Assembly: GCA_030158305.1 (NCBI GenBank)
Contig: JAOATE010000073.1
Coordinates: 25,988-89,987, forward strand
Direction: 5' to 3'
DNA length: 64,000 bases
Source: Burkholderiaceae bacterium
GTDB taxonomy: Bacteria; Pseudomonadota; Gammaproteobacteria; Burkholderiales; Burkholderiaceae_B
Shown here: piece after piece, positions 26,655 through 35,205 of the stretch
How the letters are laid out: every line of letters begins with the position of its first letter
Position numbering within the stretch: position 1 is the first letter of the stretch
Notes under the pieces: generated by a model
What the model was told of the DNA's origin: nothing
What the model saw: the letters and a program-made list of their open reading frames with translations, nothing else
The model's database searches: none
Program-made: the position numbers and the translations under genes

Positions 26655-27869
26655 ATGATCTTGGAAAATATTAAAGCAGGTGTAGACACCTTATTTATCA
26701 TGCTGGGTGCCATCATGATTCTGGCGATGCATGCAGGCTTCGCCTTTCTCGAGCTCGGCACTGTGCGAGAAAAAAATCAAGTCAATGCGCTAGTCAAAAT
26801 CCTGGTTGATTTTTCAGTATCAACCATCGCGTATTTTTTCATCGGCTACAGCCTAGCTTATGGACTCAATTTTTGGATGGATGCTGAACAGCTGGCCACC
26901 AAAAATGGTTTCGAACTGGTGAAGTTCTTTTTTCTACTGACCTTCGCTGCAGCCATACCTGCCATCATTTCTGGCGGCATTGCCGAACGCGCTAAATTTA
27001 ATCCTCAACTTCTCGCCACCTTTTTGTTGGTCGGGTTCATCTATCCGCTGTTTGAAGGCATGGCATGGAATCCCACCCACTTTTCCGGCTTTCAAGTTTG
27101 GATCAAATCCTTCACCGGTGAAGATTTTCATGACTTTGCGGGCTCGGTCGTGGTGCATGCCGTGGGTGGCTGGATTGCACTACCTGCGATCTTATTGCTC
27201 GGTGCCCGCAGCGGTCGATACCGCAAAGACGGCAAGGTCGCGGCTCACCCTCCGTCAAACGTTCCCTTTCTGGCCTTGGGTGCCTGGATTTTGACTGTGG
27301 GCTGGTTTGGCTTCAATGTCATGAGCGCACAAACCATCGACAAAATCAGCGGACTGGTTGCGATCAACTCCTTGATGGCCATGGTAGGCGGCACGCTTGG
27401 CGGCTGGTTCTTTGGCAAAAATGACGCAGGCTTTAGTTACAACGGCCCCCTTGCCGGTCTAGTGGCCATCTGTGCAGGCTCAGACTTAATGCACCCCTTG
27501 GGTGCGCTATTTGTGGGTTTGTCGGCCGGCGCACTGTTTGTTTTTATCTTTACCCTTGAACAAAATCGCTGGAAAATCGACGACGTCTTGGGTGTCTGGC
27601 CTTTGCATGGTCTGTGCGGCGTTTGGGGTGGCATTGCTGCAGGCATTTTCGGTCAGAAAGTCCTGGGCGGTTTGGGCGGTGTCAGTCTGACTGCGCAGCT
27701 CATCGGCACTGCGGTGGCAGTCATCATCGCATTACTAGGCGGAACAATCGTGTATGGTGCCCTCAAACTCATCCTTGGTTTGAGAATGGATCCCGAAGAC
27801 GAATATGCGGGCGCTGACCTCAGCATCCACCACGTCTCGGCAACCCCTGATTCGGAAAAAACATGGTAA
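26655..27869 (+). CDS. amtB: Ammonium transporter, Amt family
   Basis: A 404-residue Amt/Mep channel with eleven predicted membrane segments. The twin-His pore is visible at His158 (DFAGSVVVHAVGG) and His308 (WPLHGLCGVWGG), and the extracellular-site Trp/Ser region and the GTVREKN loop fit the family. It would import ammonium across the inner membrane under nitrogen limitation. No glnK lies next to it, although amtB and glnK are usually paired. The C-terminal tail is acidic and extends about 30 residues past the last membrane helix. It overlaps the next gene by 7 bases. Confidence 0.92.
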   Translation: MILENIKAGVDTLFIMLGAIMILAMHAGFAFLELGTVREKNQVNALVKILVDFSVSTIAYFFIGYSLAYGLNFWMDAEQLATKNGFELVKFFFLLTFAAAIPAIISGGIAERAKFNPQLLATFLLVGFIYPLFEGMAWNPTHFSGFQVWIKSFTGEDFHDFAGSVVVHAVGGWIALPAILLLGARSGRYRKDGKVAAHPPSNVPFLALGAWILTVGWFGFNVMSAQTIDKISGLVAINSLMAMVGGTLGGWFFGKNDAGFSYNGPLAGLVAICAGSDLMHPLGALFVGLSAGALFVFIFTLEQNRWKIDDVLGVWPLHGLCGVWGGIAAGIFGQKVLGGLGGVSLTAQLIGTAVAVIIALLGGTIVYGALKLILGLRMDPEDEYAGADLSIHHVSATPDSEKTW

Positions 27870-28525
27870 TTAAAATCGACTACGTTTCGGATATCGCATG
27901 CCCTTGGTGCGCGGTCGGACTCGGCGGACTTGAAATCGCGCTTAAAAATATCGGTGACAGCATTCCGGTAGAAATTCATTTTCAACCGTTTGAGCTCAAT
28001 CCCCAGATGCCCCCAGGCGGCCAGGAAGTATTTGAACACCTGACGCAAAAATACGGCAAAACGGTGGCACAGGTTCGTGTGACGCAAGACAGCATCAAAG
28101 CGCGTGCCGCCGAGGTGGGCTTTCCCTTTCACCCCGAGGGTCGCAAGCACGTCTACAACACCTTTGATGCGCACCGACTGATTTACTGGGCCGGGCTCGA
28201 GTACGACCCCGCTGCACAACATCGTCTCAAGCGCGAATTGTTGATCACCTACTTTACGCTTGCCGTTAATTTAGATGACAAGAGCAATCTGGTTGCTGCA
28301 GTTGAACGCGCGGGGCTGGATACGGCGCGTGCCAAAAATATTTTGGACACCGAGGAATTTAAAGCTGAGGTCCGCGCGCAACAAGAAAAATACACCAGCA
28401 TGGGCATTCACTCTGTGCCCTCGATTATCATCAACGATCACTATCTGCTGCAGGGTGCGCAACCTCCCGAAGCCTTTGAGCAGGCCTTGCGTCAGATCGC
28501 TGCAGAAACCGACGATAAAAATTAA
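27863..28525 (+). CDS. DsbA/FrnE-family thioredoxin-fold protein
   Basis: A 220-residue protein with a CPWC redox motif at the start of a thioredoxin fold (YVSDIACPWCAVGLGG) and the helical insert of the FrnE/2-hydroxychromene-2-carboxylate isomerase-like DsbA group. The cis-Pro region reads MGIHSVPSIIIND. There is no signal peptide, so it acts in the cytoplasm, probably as a thiol oxidoreductase or isomerase. It overlaps amtB by 7 bases, so the two are probably co-transcribed, though no functional link is known to me. Confidence 0.85.
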   Translation: MVIKIDYVSDIACPWCAVGLGGLEIALKNIGDSIPVEIHFQPFELNPQMPPGGQEVFEHLTQKYGKTVAQVRVTQDSIKARAAEVGFPFHPEGRKHVYNTFDAHRLIYWAGLEYDPAAQHRLKRELLITYFTLAVNLDDKSNLVAAVERAGLDTARAKNILDTEEFKAEVRAQQEKYTSMGIHSVPSIIINDHYLLQGAQPPEAFEQALRQIAAETDDKN

Positions 28526-28596
28526 ATTAGCCGCATTATTTATTTCACAACAACTCGATCGCTAAGATTTCGGGTCATTCAGGACGGAGACATCAG

Positions 28597-29370
28597 ATGG
28601 ACTTACAACTTAATAATCGCGTCGCATTGGTCACAGGCGGCTCACAGGGCATCGGTAAAGCAGTTGCGATGAAATTCGCCCAAGAAGGCGCGACTGTCGT
28701 CATCGCGGCCCGTGGTCAAGCCTTGCTAGATGAAGTCGCAGCGGAGATTCGCGCGGCCGGTGGGAAAGTGACCGCCATTGCCGCAGACGTTTCACAAGAT
28801 GCAGAATGCACGCGCCTGGTCCAGGAAATTCTCAAGACGCATGGTCGCCTGGATATTTTGATTAACAACGCAGGCACCTCTGCGACAGGTGAATTTGAAT
28901 CCGTGACAGACGACAAGTGGCAAGCCGACTTTGACTTGAAATTGTTTGCCGCCATTCGTCTCACGCGCCTGGCTATCCCAGAAATGAAAAAGAACAACTG
29001 GGGTCGCATCATCAACGTGACCAACATTGGCGCCAAACAGCCCAAAGAAAAATCCATGCCCACCACGGTCACGCGCGCAGCCGGTCTCGCCATGACCAAG
29101 GCCTTGTCGAAAGAGTTCGCGCCCAACAATATCTTGGTCAACAGCGTGTGTATCGGCTTGATCAAAGCCGGACAACACGAGCGCAAGGCTGAAAAAGCAG
29201 GCATTCCTGTTGAGCAAATGTACGAGACCATGGGCAAAAATATTCCACTGGGTCGCGTGGGTCGCGCTGAAGAAGTCGCGAATGTCGTCACATTCCTGGC
29301 GTCCGAAGGTGGCAGCTATGTCACCGGCAGCAGTGTCAACCTGGATGGCGGCTTATCCGCAGTGATGTAA
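28597..29370 (+). CDS. Short-chain dehydrogenase-fold protein lacking the catalytic tetrad
   Basis: A 257-residue classical-length SDR. The cofactor-binding motif is intact (TGGSQGIG at 13-20, then NNAG at 90-93). At the catalytic positions the usual Asn-Ser-Tyr-Lys tetrad reads Lys115, Asn143, Thr156 and Arg160: the segment that is normally YxxxK is TTVTR, and the Ser position is in NVTNIG. The C-terminal substrate-lid and VTGSSVNLDGG segments are normal. It therefore probably binds NAD(P) but cannot use the standard mechanism. It may be a diverged enzyme, a lyase/hydratase-type SDR, or a binding protein. The haloacid dehalogenase gene follows after 16 bases. Confidence 0.85.
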   Translation: MDLQLNNRVALVTGGSQGIGKAVAMKFAQEGATVVIAARGQALLDEVAAEIRAAGGKVTAIAADVSQDAECTRLVQEILKTHGRLDILINNAGTSATGEFESVTDDKWQADFDLKLFAAIRLTRLAIPEMKKNNWGRIINVTNIGAKQPKEKSMPTTVTRAAGLAMTKALSKEFAPNNILVNSVCIGLIKAGQHERKAEKAGIPVEQMYETMGKNIPLGRVGRAEEVANVVTFLASEGGSYVTGSSVNLDGGLSAVM

Positions 29371-29386
29371 TCACGGAGCAATCGTC

Positions 29387-30106
29387 ATGTCATCACTCAC
29401 TACTACCGTCAAAGCCATGGTGTTCGATACGTTCGGCTCCGTGGTTGACTGGCGCGGCAGCATCACGCGCGACCTGACCCGCTGGGGGCAAGAAAACGGC
29501 TTTGAAGCCGACTGGACTGCCTTTGCCGTCAAATGGCGCGGAATGTATCAGCCCTCAATGGAAGCTGTGCGCAGCGGCAAACGTCCCTGGACGATTCTCG
29601 ATGTGCTGCATCGTGAATCCCTCGAGATCCTGATCAAAGAGTTTGGTCTCGATGCGATGACCGAAGCACAACGCGTACATGTCAATAAGGTCTGGCACCG
29701 ACTCGATGGTTGGCCGGATTCGGTGGGCGGACTCACGCGTCTCAAAAGCAAATACATCATTGCGCCGTTATCGAACGGCAATATCTCTTTGCTGACCGAT
29801 ATCGCCAAGTACACCGGACTGCCCTGGGATCTCAATCTCTCCACCGAGGTGTTTCGCGCCTACAAGCCACAACCCCAATCCTATCTGGGTGTGTGCGCAG
29901 CCTTGCAACTTGAGCCCGGCGAAGTCATGATGTGCGCGGCCCATAACGATGACTTGTTGGCGGCGCGCAATGTTGGTCTCAAAACAGCGTTCTGGCCTCG
30001 TCCGACGGAACATGGTCCAGACCAGAAAACCAATCTGGTCGCGGCCCATGACTGGGATATCGTCGCCAAGGATATTCGCGATCTGGCGACCCAGATGGGC
30101 GTTTAA
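29387..30106 (+). CDS. Type II haloacid dehalogenase (HAD superfamily)
   Basis: A 239-residue HAD hydrolase. The nucleophile Asp is in MVFDTFGSVVDW (Asp14), motif II is APLSNGN, the Lys of motif III lies in FRAYKPQPQSYL, and motif IV is MMCAAHNDDLLAARNVGLKTAF. These match the L-2-haloacid dehalogenase group, which hydrolyses 2-haloacids to 2-hydroxyacids with inversion. Many annotated members act on non-halogenated substrates. It is 16 bases downstream of the SDR-fold gene and probably in the same operon. Confidence 0.85.
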   Translation: MSSLTTTVKAMVFDTFGSVVDWRGSITRDLTRWGQENGFEADWTAFAVKWRGMYQPSMEAVRSGKRPWTILDVLHRESLEILIKEFGLDAMTEAQRVHVNKVWHRLDGWPDSVGGLTRLKSKYIIAPLSNGNISLLTDIAKYTGLPWDLNLSTEVFRAYKPQPQSYLGVCAALQLEPGEVMMCAAHNDDLLAARNVGLKTAFWPRPTEHGPDQKTNLVAAHDWDIVAKDIRDLATQMGV

Positions 30107-30119
30107 GTTTGCGCGTCCA

Positions 30120-30134
30120 CTGGCTTAGCGCCAG
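30120..30134. terminator. Small hairpin at the dehalogenase/YaeQ junction
   Basis: CTGGC-TTAGC-GCCAG. The stop of the minus-strand YaeQ gene (30125-30127) lies in the loop. A longer, looser pairing of GATCTGGC (from 30080) with GCCAGATC (30130-30137) is also possible. No U-run. Confidence 0.3.
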
Positions 30135-30661
30135 ATCTGCTGCTCTAGCGTGATCTGGCCTTTATCTGAGGAAACAAAGAGCTCGCCATCCTGAATATTG
30201 ACGTGCACGGTCATCGTGCGCTCAGCCCAGGCCGCGAGCTCTTTGGTTTGTTCTGAAGGTAAACACACAACCTTGAGGTTGCGTGTACGTGCCAATTTGT
30301 TTTGAATGGTGTCCCACCAGATCTTGCTGGTGTGCCCGCCATAGCAATAAATCACCACTTCGGTTGCACGCCCACAAGCTTTTAGAATCCGGCGTTCGTC
30401 TGGCTGTCCCACCTCGATCCAGAGATCGATGGCACCCGTCAGGTCTTTGCGCCAGAGGTCGGGCTCATCGGCATCGCTGATGCCTTTGGTAAACACCAGG
30501 TCCTCGTGAGCATTCAGGGCGAACGCCAAGAGGCGTACCATCATCCTTTCGTCTGTTTCAGAAGGATGACGCGCCAGCGTCAGAGTGTGACTCTCATAAT
30601 AGTGACGGTCTGAGTCCGCCACATTGAGTTCAGCTTTATAGATAGTCGCGCGCAGGGCCAT
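30125..30661 (-). CDS. yaeQ: YaeQ family protein
   Basis: A 178-residue YaeQ homologue, matching the family over its full length: the MALRATIYKAELNVAD start, the HPSETDERMMVRLLAFAL block, ADEPDLWRKD and the IDLWIEVGQPDERR block, then YGGHTSKIWW. The YaeQ fold resembles PD-(D/E)XK nucleases, and the ED and EVGxPD residues fit that site. The cellular role is not established. It lies alone between two convergent or divergent neighbours. Confidence 0.9.
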   Translation of the reverse strand: MALRATIYKAELNVADSDRHYYESHTLTLARHPSETDERMMVRLLAFALNAHEDLVFTKGISDADEPDLWRKDLTGAIDLWIEVGQPDERRILKACGRATEVVIYCYGGHTSKIWWDTIQNKLARTRNLKVVCLPSEQTKELAAWAERTMTVHVNIQDGELFVSSDKGQITLEQQIWR

Positions 30662-30749
30662 AAGTCGTCTTAAAGTGCAGTCAGACGCTCGTGCGCCATG
30701 ACGGGAAGATCTGGATTATCCTTGATTACCCACTCATTAGTGAAATTTC

Positions 30750-31532
30750 ATGACAAACCCACAGATTGACGCCATTGCCCAGACCTTGTTGACGGCTCGC
30801 CGCAACCAGATACCCGCCGACTCAACCCCGTTTGACGGAAAGCTCCAGAACAGCGCTGAGGCCCTCGCCGTTCAGGACATCGTCCTCGCGGCACTCGCCC
30901 CCCAACAGACGCCCCTTTCCCGCCACTGGAAATCAGGTGGCCCCTCGCGCACGGGTGAGATTTTAAATACCCCTTTGTTGGATTCGGGAATTTGGAAAAG
31001 TCCCGCCCAAGCCGGTGCACACCCTTTTAATCTGCGGCTGATCGAAATCGAGATTGGGTTTAAAACCAAACACGCTGTCACACCTGCGGAGGCAGTCAAC
31101 ATGACCCAAGAACAAGGTCATGCGCTGATTGAAGCCTTTACCGTCACCATCGAGGTGGTCGACTCGCGCTGGCAACAAGGTAACGATACTGCTGCACTGT
31201 TAAAGCTCGCGGACATGCAATCCCATGGCGTGCTGGTCGTGGGGCAATGGCAACCCTATGGTGAGCAGGAAGCGCGCCGCGATTGGTCCAAACAGCGCTG
31301 CACGGTCAAAATTGGCGAACAAATGCCGCTGGAGTTCGTTGGCACCCACTCGATGCAAGATCCCCGCTGGGTGATCCCCTCCTGGGTCCGTCACGCCACA
31401 GCGGGCGGCCAAACCTTACCCGCGGGTGCGATCGTGACGACAGGCAGTTGGTCAGGCGTGCCTGCGGCACAGGCGGGTGATCTGGTGGTCGCCCAATTTG
31501 ACGGAATTGGGTCCGTATCGGTTCAACTCTGA
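30750..31532 (+). CDS. 2-keto-4-pentenoate hydratase-like protein (fumarylacetoacetase superfamily)
   Basis: A 260-residue member of the MhpD/TesE-like hydratase and decarboxylase group. The N-terminal helical part (DAIAQTLLTARRN) and the metal-site region (LIEIEIGFKTK, with EIEIGF and the following TIEVVDSR) match the family. These enzymes add water to 2-oxopent-4-enoate or decarboxylate oxalocrotonate in aromatic meta-cleavage. No other meta-cleavage genes are nearby, so it may be a stand-alone hydratase. Confidence 0.8.
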   Translation: MTNPQIDAIAQTLLTARRNQIPADSTPFDGKLQNSAEALAVQDIVLAALAPQQTPLSRHWKSGGPSRTGEILNTPLLDSGIWKSPAQAGAHPFNLRLIEIEIGFKTKHAVTPAEAVNMTQEQGHALIEAFTVTIEVVDSRWQQGNDTAALLKLADMQSHGVLVVGQWQPYGEQEARRDWSKQRCTVKIGEQMPLEFVGTHSMQDPRWVIPSWVRHATAGGQTLPAGAIVTTGSWSGVPAAQAGDLVVAQFDGIGSVSVQL

Positions 31533-31588
31533 CGTTTAAACAGGGGTGTTCGTGCCGGCCAAGCCAAAATTTGTGTATCGTTCACCCT

Positions 31589-33199
31589 ATGATCCACATT
31601 ACCGAATTACGTCTACCGCTCGAACACTCTGAGGATGCGTTACACACCGCTATTCTCGAGCGGCTTGCCATCGCGCCTGAGCAACTGCTGTCCTTTGAAA
31701 TCTTTAAACGCAGTTACGATGCGCGCAAGAAAAGTGCACTCACTTTTATCTATACCGTCGATGTCAAAGTCACTGAACCTGAGTCGCTATTAAAAAAATT
31801 TAGTGGTGACCCGCATATTCGTCCAACGCCTGACACTGACTATAAATTCGTCTTACCCGCGGCGTATGTGACCAAGCAGGCGCGTCCTCGCCCTGTGGTG
31901 ATTGGCTTTGGTCCCTGTGGCATTTTTGCGGCGCTGTTGTTGGCGCAGATGGGCTTAAAACCGATTGTGCTGGAGCGCGGCAAAGCGGTACGCGAACGCA
32001 CGCAGGACACTTGGAAACTCTGGCGTAAAAATATACTCAATCCCGAATCAAACGTGCAGTTTGGCGAAGGCGGAGCCGGGACGTTCTCTGACGGCAAGCT
32101 CTGGAGCCAGATTAAAGACCCAAAGTTTTACGGTCGCAAAGTCATCCGAGAGTTTGTCAAAGCAGGTGCGCCCGAAGAAATCCTGTACGTCGCCAAACCG
32201 CATATCGGTACCTTTCGTCTGGTCGGTGTGGTTGAAAAAATGCGAGAAGAAATCATCGCGTTGGGCGGAGAGATTCGTTTTTCGCAAAAAGTCGTCGGTT
32301 TCGAGATCGAACAGCAGCAAATTCGCGCTGTTCAACTCGAAAGCGGCGAAGTACTGGCGGCTGATCATGTCATCGTCGCACTCGGACATAGCGCCCGTGA
32401 CACCTTTAAGGTCTTGCATGATGCTGGCGTCTATATGGAAGCCAAACCGTTTTCAGTCGGTTTTCGGATCGAGCATCCACAATCTTTGATTGATCGCGCG
32501 CGCCTCGGACCCTACGCAGGCAACACGCTTATCGGCGCTGCGGACTACAAGCTCGTGCATCATGCCAGCAATGGTCGAGCCGTCTACAGTTTCTGCATGT
32601 GCCCAGGAGGTACTGTCGTGGCCGCAACCTCTGAGCCCAATCGTGTCGTCACAAACGGCATGAGCCAGTACTCACGCAACGAGCGCAACGCCAACGCGGG
32701 CATTGTGGTCGGCATCACACCCGAAGATTATCCAGGCGGGCCGCTTGCAGGCCTCGACTTTCAACGACAAATCGAATCGCACGCCTATGTCTTGGGCGGC
32801 AGCAACTACGAGGCGCCCGGCCAACTAGTGGGTGACTTTTTGATGGGTCGCGCCTCGACTGAACTCGGGAGCGTGATCCCCTCTTACAAGCCTGGCGTTC
32901 ACTTGACAGACTTGGCGACCAGCCTGCCTGACTATGCCATCGAAGCCATCCGCGAGGCGATTCCTGCCTTTGAAAAACAAATTAAAGGCTTTTCCATGCA
33001 CGATGCCATCTTGACTGGCGTGGAGACCAGAACGTCCTCCCCCTTAAGGATGACACGTGGAGCGGACTTCCAAAGTCTCAATGTCAAAGGCCTATATCCC
33101 GCAGGTGAAGGGGCTGGCTATGCAGGCGGTATTTTGTCCGCAGGCGTCGATGGGATTCGCGTAGCCGAGGCCTTAGCTCTCAGCTACGTGTCCGATTAG
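31589..33199 (+). CDS. FAD-dependent oxidoreductase (COG2509-like)
   Basis: A roughly 536-residue flavoprotein. A distinctive N-terminal domain of about 110 residues (starting MIHITELRLPLEHSEDAL) precedes an FAD-binding GFGPCGIFAALLLAQ motif and the ERG motif at its end. A late GEGAGYAGGILSAGVDG segment closes the flavin fold. This pattern matches the uncharacterised family annotated as NAD(P)/FAD-dependent dehydrogenases or glutamate synthase-like. The ATG at 31589 is preferred over the TTG of the ORF track. Function is unknown. It is followed after 14 bases by cho. Confidence 0.8.
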   Translation: MIHITELRLPLEHSEDALHTAILERLAIAPEQLLSFEIFKRSYDARKKSALTFIYTVDVKVTEPESLLKKFSGDPHIRPTPDTDYKFVLPAAYVTKQARPRPVVIGFGPCGIFAALLLAQMGLKPIVLERGKAVRERTQDTWKLWRKNILNPESNVQFGEGGAGTFSDGKLWSQIKDPKFYGRKVIREFVKAGAPEEILYVAKPHIGTFRLVGVVEKMREEIIALGGEIRFSQKVVGFEIEQQQIRAVQLESGEVLAADHVIVALGHSARDTFKVLHDAGVYMEAKPFSVGFRIEHPQSLIDRARLGPYAGNTLIGAADYKLVHHASNGRAVYSFCMCPGGTVVAATSEPNRVVTNGMSQYSRNERNANAGIVVGITPEDYPGGPLAGLDFQRQIESHAYVLGGSNYEAPGQLVGDFLMGRASTELGSVIPSYKPGVHLTDLATSLPDYAIEAIREAIPAFEKQIKGFSMHDAILTGVETRTSSPLRMTRGADFQSLNVKGLYPAGEGAGYAGGILSAGVDGIRVAEALALSYVSD

Positions 33200-33213
33200 G
33201 TGAACAACGAGTC

Positions 33214-34068
33214 ATGAAACGTGTCGTGCGGCGCACGGACTTTGATGCCACGCTTGGCTACGAATATCCCACACACTTACGCGAAAGCATCTCGGATCTA
33301 CCCAGCACACCAGGTGTTTATATTTTTCACGGTGAGTCTGGTGACTTGCCGTTATATATCGGAAAAAGCGTCAACATCCGCTCGCGCGTGATGTCTCATC
33401 TGCGGACTGCTGATGAAGCACGCATGCTCAAGCAAACCGAAAAAATCACCTGTATCCGTACAACGGGCGAAATCGGTGCGTTGTTACTGGAAGCCAGATT
33501 GATTAAAGAGCAGCAACCGCTCTTTAATCAAAAATTACGCCGTAGCCGACAGATGTGCTCGCTGCGTATTGACGGTGACAAACCCGAAGTGGTCTATTCG
33601 AATCAAATCGACTTTTCTAACACCCCTGATTTGTATGGTTTATATGCGAGTCGGCATGCCGCACTTGAAGCACTCAAAAATATTGCTGATGAACAACGGC
33701 TATGCTTGAGCGTGCTTGGCCTTGAAAAACTTTCGGGTGATCGACCCTGTTTTCGGGCGATGCTCAATCGCTGCGCGGGGGCCTGTCATGGCAAGGAAAC
33801 GCACGCAGCACATCGCGGGCGACTTCTTGACAGCCTCTCCCACAGTCGAGTCATTTGCTGGCCCTATTCAGGCGCGATCGGCTTGATCGAAACCTTGGAT
33901 GACGAGACACAGATTCATGTCGTCAAAAACTGGTTTTATCTGGGGAGTGTTGCAACTGTAGAGCAAGCGCGTACTCTGCATTTGACAGCACCCGGCTTTG
34001 ATAGTGATGGCTACAAAATTTTATGCAAACCCATCTTGAACGGCTCTGCGCAAATCATTGAGCTTTAA
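33214..34068 (+). CDS. cho: Excinuclease Cho (UvrC N-terminal-half homologue)
   Basis: A 284-residue protein with a GIY-YIG nuclease domain: GVYIF near residue 32, LYIGKS near 47, an Arg in NIRSRVMSHL and the catalytic Glu in GALLLEARLIKEQQPLFN. It then has a Cys-containing segment (NRCAGACHGKE) like the UvrC/Cho middle region, and it lacks UvrC's UvrBC, RNase-H-like and HhH parts. Cho makes the 3' incision during nucleotide excision repair, often for bulky adducts UvrC handles poorly. The length matches E. coli Cho (about 295 residues). A perfect palindrome marks its convergent end. Confidence 0.88.
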   Translation: MKRVVRRTDFDATLGYEYPTHLRESISDLPSTPGVYIFHGESGDLPLYIGKSVNIRSRVMSHLRTADEARMLKQTEKITCIRTTGEIGALLLEARLIKEQQPLFNQKLRRSRQMCSLRIDGDKPEVVYSNQIDFSNTPDLYGLYASRHAALEALKNIADEQRLCLSVLGLEKLSGDRPCFRAMLNRCAGACHGKETHAAHRGRLLDSLSHSRVICWPYSGAIGLIETLDDETQIHVVKNWFYLGSVATVEQARTLHLTAPGFDSDGYKILCKPILNGSAQIIEL

Positions 34069-34077
34069 TTAAAGCTC
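34060..34077. terminator. 18-base perfect palindrome containing both stop codons
   Basis: GAGCTTTAATTAAAGCTC is a perfect inverted repeat. Its left half ends in the TAA of cho (34066-34068) and its right half in the TAA of the converging gene (34069-34071). Both proteins end in Glu-Leu, and the genes abut with no spacer. It may form a short hairpin on either transcript. There is no T-run, so terminator strength is uncertain. Confidence 0.45.
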
Positions 34078-35160
34078 TGGCGTCAAGGCAACGTTGTTGA
34101 GTTTGTTCAGCGTTTCGGGCCACTGACGTTTTTGAGCGGACTGTAGCAACACTCGCCCCCAAGACATCCAAGCATCCCAACCAATTCGCTTGTCCCAAGA
34201 GTTACCCCAACTGGCCGCTATTTGCACACCGGCCTCTGCATACTGACGACCCAGATCAAAGTTGCGCTCCGTCATATGGAGCTGCGACAACACCATATAG
34301 GGCTCGGCCACCCAAGGGTTGAGCTTGATGGCTTGCTCAAGCACCGCCGCCGTCGCCGTCGGAGACATCAGTGGCTGACTTTGTTGCATGACCGACCAAT
34401 ACAGCGCCGCGGCAGCAGCTTCGTCACCAGGCGCCATGACCTGACGGCCATGATCAAACACGGGAGGCTGTGGCAACTCATTTTTTAATGCCGGATGTTG
34501 CAAAAAATTGCCTAAGCGCGAAATCTGACCCCACCGATAGGTCGTGGGACGCATGGGACCTGGCCAAAGCGCTGCGGCCCAATGCTGTTGAGCAGGCTGA
34601 GCTTTGTAATCGGGATAGCCCATATAAATATCATCTTGCCAGCTGTACCATTGCTCGCAGATATCCGCCATGCTGACGACGATAAAAGCTGCCACATCAC
34701 GTGCAGGCAAGACAAAAGGCGCACCTTGCAGCTTGATGATCAAACTGCCATCGTCCTTCAAGTTGCCTTTGAATAGTTCCCCCAGAAACTCAGTGCGCGA
34801 CATGACACAAAACAAATGGATCAGCCGCTCCGCATCCTCACCGACAGCCTCTTGCAGGCGACCCCGTTCGCTTTTTGGATCGAACTTCATGAGATCGACG
34901 TGGGCGTTTCCATATACGCTGTGCAAGAGCCCAAGCTGACGCACATGCTTGGGTTGCTGCCACAGTGTCAACGTCCGTGTCACACCGATCAGATGATGCC
35001 GAAAAGTACCGGCCTTGTGCCAATCCTGGCCAACACCTCGACCCAGCACCAAGGGCATCACCGGACCGAGATCGGGGTCGTGCTGCAACCACTCCTCGTC
35101 CAGCAGGCTGATTGCCCGAGCAAGTTGAGACGGATCAAGGGTCGGCAAAAGCGTGGTCAT
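34069..35160 (-). CDS. DUF6817-like helical protein with TPR-like C-terminus
   Basis: A 363-residue protein of unknown function. The N-terminal part has a histidine pattern, HHLIGVTRTLTLW (55-67) then LGLLHSVYG (76-84), resembling the DUF6817/HD-like helical domains that bind metal through paired His. Two helical segments around 160-185 follow. Residues about 265-345 look like TPR-type repeats (PYMVLSQLHMTERNFDLGRQYAEAGVQ). There is no signal peptide. It is convergent with cho and monocistronic. It could be a small-molecule oxygenase or hydrolase-like protein with a docking tail, but the sequence does not show a function. Confidence 0.6.
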   Translation of the reverse strand: MTTLLPTLDPSQLARAISLLDEEWLQHDPDLGPVMPLVLGRGVGQDWHKAGTFRHHLIGVTRTLTLWQQPKHVRQLGLLHSVYGNAHVDLMKFDPKSERGRLQEAVGEDAERLIHLFCVMSRTEFLGELFKGNLKDDGSLIIKLQGAPFVLPARDVAAFIVVSMADICEQWYSWQDDIYMGYPDYKAQPAQQHWAAALWPGPMRPTTYRWGQISRLGNFLQHPALKNELPQPPVFDHGRQVMAPGDEAAAAALYWSVMQQSQPLMSPTATAAVLEQAIKLNPWVAEPYMVLSQLHMTERNFDLGRQYAEAGVQIAASWGNSWDKRIGWDAWMSWGRVLLQSAQKRQWPETLNKLNNVALTPEL

Positions 35161-35205
35161 GCGTCGTGTCCTAAATGATGTCGGTATAAGAAGTGAAGAA
35201 TCAGC

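Noticed and set aside
26555-26655. Sigma-54 promoter for amtB
   Set aside because: I looked for GG and GC elements spaced 10 bases apart. TGGCCTATAACAATATGCC has a 13-base spacing, so I did not call it.
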